In this document: positions 58,601 through 64,000 of the stretch, piece by piece
Numbering within the stretch: the first letter of the stretch is position 1
Layout of the letters: every line of letters starts with the position of its first letter
NCBI GenBank assembly: GCA_029379385.1
Contig: CM055615.1
Span: 1,054,001 to 1,118,000, forward strand
Length of the DNA: 64,000 bases
Reading direction: 5' to 3'
Source: Quillaja saponaria
Lineage: Eukaryota; Streptophyta; Magnoliopsida; Fabales; Quillajaceae
The notes under the pieces: model-generated
The model's database searches: none
Told to the model about the DNA's origin: nothing
Seen by the model: only the letters and a program-made list of their open reading frames with translations
Position numbers and translations under genes: made by a program

Positions 58601-61555
58601 TGTTGTTATAACTTTCAACTTCTGATAGTTACTATATCTGGTTTCTTTCTTGCAGAGATCATCGGTTCTGAGTTATTTCAATACCTTGATCAGGTTCTTA
58701 AAATTTCAATATAGCATTATTATGCCACTTCTTCCTTCGTCCTTGTCTTGGATGAATAACCATTATGGCTCCTGGTGTGTGCTTGCCTGCATATGTAAAT
58801 GTCTTTGTTAGCAAAAAAAGACCAAGTTTTCAGTAGAATTTTTGGATGACGTAACAGATTTCTCTCTCTTCAACATGGATCTGAGCAAAAGGTTAACGAG
58901 GCTGTGAAATACTACTTTCCTAATGCTATTAACTTGTTATCCTTTGCAGCAATGAAGTTGAGAATGATTGCTAACTGCCTAGCTTATTTGTACTGTCACT
59001 AGTCTCAAAGGATAACATAAACTACGAGAAATTTAAGGAAAGAAAAAGTCTACAGCAGAAAATATTAGAATGTGTCTTATTCCAAAGTGATCTATGGTTG
59101 GGTTATTTTATAGGTTGTCAGTTACTAGTAGATCGTATTTTTATGTTTTTTAGTAATAGTGGTCGCTATCTTTTGGCTTTCTCAAGTTTTAAGCACTAGG
59201 CTTATTCTTATAGTTTCCTATCTGCATATGAGCTGCTTTTATAGATCTGGTGTCTTATGTTTGTTATATTATTAAGCTCTTTTGTGGTATTTCATGTCAT
59301 TTATTTGGTTGGATTTTTTGTACTATTCAAAGTCATGAGAAGTCTCCAATCTTACTGGGATTAGTAGTAGTGGCCACGATCTTTTGACTTTCTTAGATTT
59401 TAAGCACTGGACATATTCTTATAGTTTACTATCTACATATTAGCTGCTTTTATAGATCCGGTGTCTTGTGTCATCACACTCTGTTCTGTGATAGTTGAGA
59501 ATCGACGTCAATACTCAATATCTCGGTATAAGTCTGGGATACTCATTTGTTGTTATATTGTCGAGCTCTTTTGTGGTATTTCATTTCATTTATTTGATTG
59601 TCTTTGTTGTAACATTCAAAGACTTGGTTTGGGAATGCTCTGATTTTTAAAAAGCTGTTGTGACTTTCATACTGTGAAAAAGCAACTATCAAAAAGTCGT
59701 AGCAATCTTATTTAGTAATTTTTTTATAAAAGTTTTTATGGTTAGTAAAAGCAATGAACAAGGTGTTTGGTAAAACAAATCATATGTTATTGTGAATGTA
59801 TAAAATGACAAAAATAAGCTCATTAATTAAAAATATATTTAGGAAGAGAAATTTAATGGTTTAAAAATTAATTGAAGATATATTTGGTAATTTTCTATAA
59901 TTAATAAAGTGATTTTTGTATTTTTAATTTTGAAAAATCACAGCTAACTTTTAAAAGCATTACTTTGGATGCTTTTAAAAGCATCTTATGACTTTTTAAA
60001 AGCAGTAGAAGAAGCACCCTAAAAAAAAATAACCAAACAATATTTAAGTGCCGTAGCTTTTTAAAAGCCAAAGCATCCTCTTGAAAAGTATTACCAAACC
60101 CAGCTAAAGTCATGAGAAGTCTCCAATCTTATTGGAAATAATAAGGACAAGATGTTACTGGGACGATCTTAAGAATAATGTTTCCAAGAACATGCAGCTT
60201 CAGTTTGCAGATTTTTAATAAAATTCATCATGGTTGTCATCTAGATGCCTGCTAAACTCCAATCCTAGTTTATTGATCTTGGTACTATTCACAGCCTGCT
60301 GATGGCCATCTGCTAGTTGAGTTCCTAGGTTTAATTAAATCCCAAGCTTTATGCTTCTGTCATGCCTTTGAGAACCCTTCTTGCTTTCTACCGGTGAGAG
60401 GTGACAGTAGCACCCTCAAAATTCATATATGCTTGATACCTATGTATCCTGCAACTACATTCTATAGTTCTTTCAACTAAATTCAAATCTTTATCAGACC
60501 TCTTTGGAGCCTAGACTATGCACATTTTTTTTTCCATCCATTAAACTTTATAGACCATTAACATATGCAAATTCAACCAAAATGAGCAAGTTGGATACTG
60601 TTGTAAATAGAAGACGTAGCAGATTATGTCATAGGAAGTTTTGTAAATCACTAGACAAATTAATTGGGAAATATTCTTAAACATCCTGAATGCATAACTC
60701 CATAGAGATCTAGCCCCCAGGCTGAAGTTAATTTTTGGAAATGATTTGTGTCTTCAGGATCAGATTAGACGTATAGCTGGTAAAGTAGTTGAGGTTTCAA
60801 CTGCAACTTATGGTAGATTCTAGTGCAGAATTTGAACTTTAAATGACCCCATATGAATTGAGTGATATGTACTGACATTAAATGAGATAGGAGGCGTCTT
60901 TTATTTGAAATGAGTGGATAATTTGTATGAAGGTATTTTCCTGAGTCATGGCTACATGGTTTCTTTTTATGTTTCATTTTCATTTTTTTTGTTCTGGGCC
61001 TTCATGGTATAAGCTAATGAAGGCCTCGGGGTTGATGGTTCTATGCTTGAGAAAGTTCCTTTCTATGGTCTGCAAATAGTGGCTGCATGTCTACTGACCT
61101 GTTCTCCAATCATTGAATATTCTTTTGGATGCTTCTGGGTCCGTTACGAGAGTCCATATGGAACTATTCTTTCCAGGAGCATCTAACCTCTCCTGCTGCA
61201 TTAAGCTGCTATATGGTTGACAGGTCCAGCATTTGTTGTTAGCACAGCTCTTGATAGTGCTACCACGTATGTATGCAAAACCAGCATCTGTTCCTATGTA
61301 ATAAAACTGAAATATGAGATTGATGCATTATTCACAGTGAAATTCATCTAGTGTGTTGTGTAACAGACTCAAAAATGTCTTTGATTTATCTACACAAAAA
61401 ATGATTCTTTGAAGTTTTATTTTTCAGCAAACCAGACTTGTCTAATAACTATCCTTTTCGTCTGCAGTGGTGCAGTAGTAGCATTCTACATTTACAGGAT
61501 CTTGCTGGACCGTAAAGAAAAGGGCTCAAACTTGGAAAGTGGCACAGAGAATTAG
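55692..61555 (+). CDS. FAX3: FAX3-like plastid fatty-acid export protein, with one-base frameshift
   Basis: Six exons, 55692-55952, 57031-57422, 57710-57877, 58460-58506, 58656-58693 and 61468-61555, give 330 residues with one base removed. An N-terminal transit peptide is followed by a long Glu/Lys-rich helical region (EVEKEQDELKSGSEESEEA to ISEESKEYLSSAA). A Tmemb_14 domain of about four membrane helices runs from about residue 217 (LSVGGFLSFMVTGSIAAIRF onward). FAX proteins carry fatty acids across the plastid inner envelope. The break is an extra G at 57313-57314 (GCAGGAGAAT where GCAGAGAAT keeps SAAENSPEPVKEIVETF in frame). Splice phases are consistent throughout. The ATG at 55692 gives a plastid-targeting N-terminus. 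Intron 5 is 2.8 kb and holds repeats. Confidence 0.9.
59150..59621. repeat. Diverged duplication in FAX3 intron 5
   Basis: Two ordered copies (from about 59150 and from about 59362) share AGTGGTCGCTATCTTTTGGC/AGTGGCCACGATCTTTTGAC, TTTTAAGCACT, TATTCTTATAGTTT, TAGCTGCTTTTATAGATC and GAGCTCTTTTGTGGTATTTC. The second copy is interrupted by the MITE at 59622 and resumes at 60106 (AAAGTCATGAGAAGTCTCC). Confidence 0.8.
59622..60105. mobile_element. MITE in FAX3 intron 5
   Basis: A 484-bp insertion begins ACTTGGTTTGGGAATGCT and ends AGTATTACCAAACCCAGCT, imperfect inverted ends. Internal TTTTTAAAAAGCT/AGCTTTTTAAAAGCC arms also pair. The uninterrupted sister repeat (ATTCAAAGTCATGAG, about 59324-59338) shows the empty site, and AAAG is present on both sides. 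Confidence 0.7.
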
Positions 61556-62495
61556 GTCAACCAATGAGATGGTACATTATAACTTTCTGGGCGAATATAG
61601 TTTTCTTTTCTACCTCCTATGTACTTTTAGTTGTATTTGTTTCCATTGGTAACAATTGTAGGACTTGTATCAAGATGATAGTTGTAAAAAATGGTCATTT
61701 ATTTTTGTCAGGGCTTATTATGTACTAATTCAGAGCTAAACCCATGTTCAATGCATTGGAGAATTGGGGTAGTGAGTCTGAATCATTTTCAATATTCTGA
61801 GAATAAATTGGCTTGCTTCTTGAGGGAGAAAAAAAAGACCAATCACTTAAGACTTGTTTTTTTTTTTGGTAGTTTCTTTATTTTAAGTAGACTATATGGC
61901 AGATCATATTATTAAGCCGTCACAAATAATTTAAGAAAAGGATAACAATCCATTGATCACAAGAAACAAGATTGTCTGAATCTTTTGCACTGTTGAACTG
62001 CTATATTAACCTTTCTTAGCAAGGGATCAATTTTAAGCAGCCAAGCTATACACCTCTTACAGATTTCAAGAAAACCCAAATAAAATATCGATATTTAACC
62101 AAACCATTCTATTTCCTCCTAAATGTGATATCTTTAATCTTTCCTTCCATTCTTAATGCCAACATTGCCAAATGGAAGAAAATTATGTGCATCACTTAGT
62201 GAAAGGGAGAAAAAAATGCATAGTTTGACATAAAATACTGTTGAATTATTATTAGCACCAAAAAGGATTGGAATTTACATTGCTTATAATGGAAACAGCA
62301 GACCATTCAAAAAAAGAAGAAAAAAAAAAAGAAAATGAGGAACCACATGAGATTTGCTGAGTAAGCGGAGCTGCCTAGAACCACAGGCTGGAAACATAGT
62401 ACTCCATGGTAATGGATTAAACAAGTGCAGGAGCCAAGAGTTACAGATTCAATCTCCCTCTTATATGGATAGAGCAATATTCTATAGATCTCTAC
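61556..62495. other. Convergent 3' flanks of FAX3 and the sorting receptor
   Basis: 3'-UTR and spacer DNA between two convergent genes. No other coding region is seen. Confidence 0.6.
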
Positions 62496-62528
62496 TCATA
62501 TATACCCATGATGAACGTGATTTGGAAC

Positions 62529-63260
62529 CTATCCTTGATTATCCAAAGGCATGTACTGAGCCATGATTGCCCGGATCTCTGAATCCATATAGCTCTGCAG
62601 AGAATTTACCCAGAAAAGAAGATAAAGTCAAGATTTCCAAAGTGTTAGACATCAATCCTAAGTAGACCTGTTAATACTACCAAGCGGAGGAAAAAGAAGA
62701 AATTTCTCTTGTTAAAATTTTAACTATCCAACTGGCTCAATTGTAATCCATATGGAAAATCTTACTCAGACTCCACAAGTAATTCAGTTAGAAACTTGAG
62801 TCCCACATTATTTCATATTTGGATGAGCTTTGAACCCTAGGTCATCCAATGCAACATGACCCAATTTCTAACTCAAGGCATCCTACACGTTCCCACTCTA
62901 TGTCCCCACCTCATCTCTCACCAGCCACATTTATCTTGCATATCTCTGAGTGATATCAAGTGCATAATGTTAAAAAAAGAGGAAGATGAAGAATGAAAAA
63001 TCAATCTATTCTGGTTCAGCAATGTATCCCAGCAGACCATTAATAATTCCTCAATTCTCCCATTCCCAGATTACTCCTCCTTCCTCATGCCCGCCACCCC
63101 AAATATCTATTTTATCTGATCCAAGAACAAGTCAACATAGAACATACCCGGATTCTGTACTTGTAAACTGCATATCCCCCAACTCCAGCTGCAGCCAAGA
63201 TGAGAAAAATCATCCAAAGAAAACCCCAGGTGAGCCCTCTTCCAGAAGTAGAACCTGCAC
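62529..63260 (-). CDS. VSR: Vacuolar sorting receptor (VSR/BP80), last two exons; gene continues beyond the right edge
   Basis: Two exons on the minus strand encode the membrane anchor and tail of a vacuolar sorting receptor. Exon 63260-63148 reads SGRGLTWGFLWMIFLILAA, then AGVGGYAVYKYRIR. Exon 62594-62529 reads SYMDSEIRAIMAQYMPLDNQG and then a TAG. VSRs bind sorting signals of soluble vacuolar proteins in the ER/Golgi. The tail motif YMPL (adaptor/clathrin sorting) is present. Directly after the TAG (62529-62531) the same frame continues VPNHVHHGYI before a TGA at 62496-62498. Known VSR tails read through here with Glu, so a GAG-to-TAG change seems to have removed the last ten or so residues. 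The lumenal PA and EGF-like domains are not in the window. Confidence 0.88.
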
Positions 63261-64000
63261 CTACTTCATGCGAGATGAGAAAGGTGACCATAGAAAGTGC
63301 ATAAAGAGAAACTAACTACAAAGAAACAAAGCATGCAAGGAAAAACGAGCAATTATCCAGTAATATAGGAGATGCAAGCAGCAAACACACTTGAAAACCC
63401 AATTAAGATTAAACTATTTTTTATTCTGACTTTATACTTGACTGTAAAGCTCCATTTGGCCAAAATTATTTACTTTATTAAGGTTTTAGTCTGCTGGAAG
63501 TCTGTTTGTGTTAATTTCTTCGATTTCTAGAGCTAGCTGTAATTTTTAGCAATTTTCTACAATTAGTCCTGCAGTAAGCATTCTGAAACTGTTCTTATAA
63601 GGGCTCATGTTCTGGCCGATATTTAGTTTGTTTAGGTTTCCAATATGATGATAGATGATATTTAACAAGTTTTTTCCGATGTATATTAAAGAACCCGAGG
63701 ATCTTCTTCTTCCAAGTGTAATAAAGAACCCAGGTGTAATAATATGCTATAATTAGTCCAGCAGTGAGCTATCAGGAACTGTTCTTACTAAGGGCTCAAA
63801 TTCTGGACCATGTTTAGTTTTTTCACGTTCACTAAGATGATGACTGAGAATTATTAATTTTTTCCCAGATGTAATAAAGAACTCGAGGATCTTCTTCTTC
63901 CAAGTATAATGAAGAACCCTTGTCCCTAGGTGTGATTATCTAATTGTTCTTCTGCCTATATCTTTTGGGTATTCTTCTACTTAAAATAAAAAATTACAAC
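63261..64000. other. Probable VSR intron with a 188-bp diverged tandem repeat
   Basis: No exon is recognised. Two copies (about 63556-63735 and 63745-63920, offset 188 bp) share TTAGTCC(T/A)GCAGT, AACTGTTCTTA, AAGGGCTCA, AAAGAAC(C/T)CGAGG and ATCTTCTTCTTCCAAGT. Confidence 0.65.

Noticed and set aside
62986..63315. Plus-strand open frame of 109 codons
   Set aside because: It is antisense to the vacuolar sorting receptor exon and has low-complexity Pro/Ser composition.
1..64000. tRNA, rRNA, CRISPR arrays, bacterial-type operons or viral genes
   Set aside because: None could be supported. The regular repeats seen are plant transposon ends or simple duplications.

Overview
The window is nuclear DNA from a flowering plant, almost certainly a eudicot. 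Genes have short exons with GT-AG introns, intergenic DNA is very AT-rich, and every recognisable protein is a plant family (UDP-glycosyltransferases, cellulose synthase-like G, pentatricopeptide repeat, LRR receptor kinase, plastid EF-P, FAX-type fatty-acid exporter, vacuolar sorting receptor). The species cannot be fixed from the sequence.

Left part (1-42 kb), specialised-metabolism block. A UGT91-type glycosyltransferase runs off the left edge (minus strand). It is followed by a CACTA-type transposon relic, a two-exon UGT74-type glycosyltransferase (minus, 8088-9696), an intact single-exon UGT91 (plus, 11823-13244), two UGT91 fossil fragments, a five-exon short-chain dehydrogenase/reductase (SDR, 17215-19203), a 9.4-kb Mutator-like element (19469-28865), an eight-exon cellulose synthase-like G gene (29519-33451), a plastid EF-P gene (34501-39039), and a second SDR copy (40079-41936). 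UGT91, UGT74, SDR and CslG together are the family set known from triterpenoid saponin glycosylation. CslG adds glucuronic acid at C-3, UGT74 adds the first C-28 sugar, an SDR helps make D-fucose, and UGT91 extends the chain. A saponin-type cluster is therefore the most interesting reading, but it is inferred from families only.

The SDR and the 3' end of a PPR gene form an old tandem duplication. In the first copy the SDR-PPR flank is split at one point by the 10.2-kb CslG/EF-P block, and separately by the Mutator-like element. In the second copy (40-44 kb) the same flank is contiguous.

Right part (42-64 kb), housekeeping genes. These are an intact PPR protein (minus), a PXC2-like LRR receptor kinase (minus), a nested transposon mosaic (50.6-54.4 kb: LTR remnants, a hAT MITE with perfect 8-bp target duplications, a decayed relative of the 19-29 kb Mutator-like element), a FAX3-like exporter (plus), and the last two exons of a vacuolar sorting receptor (minus, running off the right edge).

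A quality warning applies. Four otherwise intact genes (EF-P, SDR copy 2, PXC2, FAX3) each carry one extra base that breaks the frame, three of them in T/A homopolymers, and the sorting receptor has a stop in its tail. This looks more like uncorrected long-read insertions than four independent gene deaths. It should be settled before any of these is called a pseudogene.
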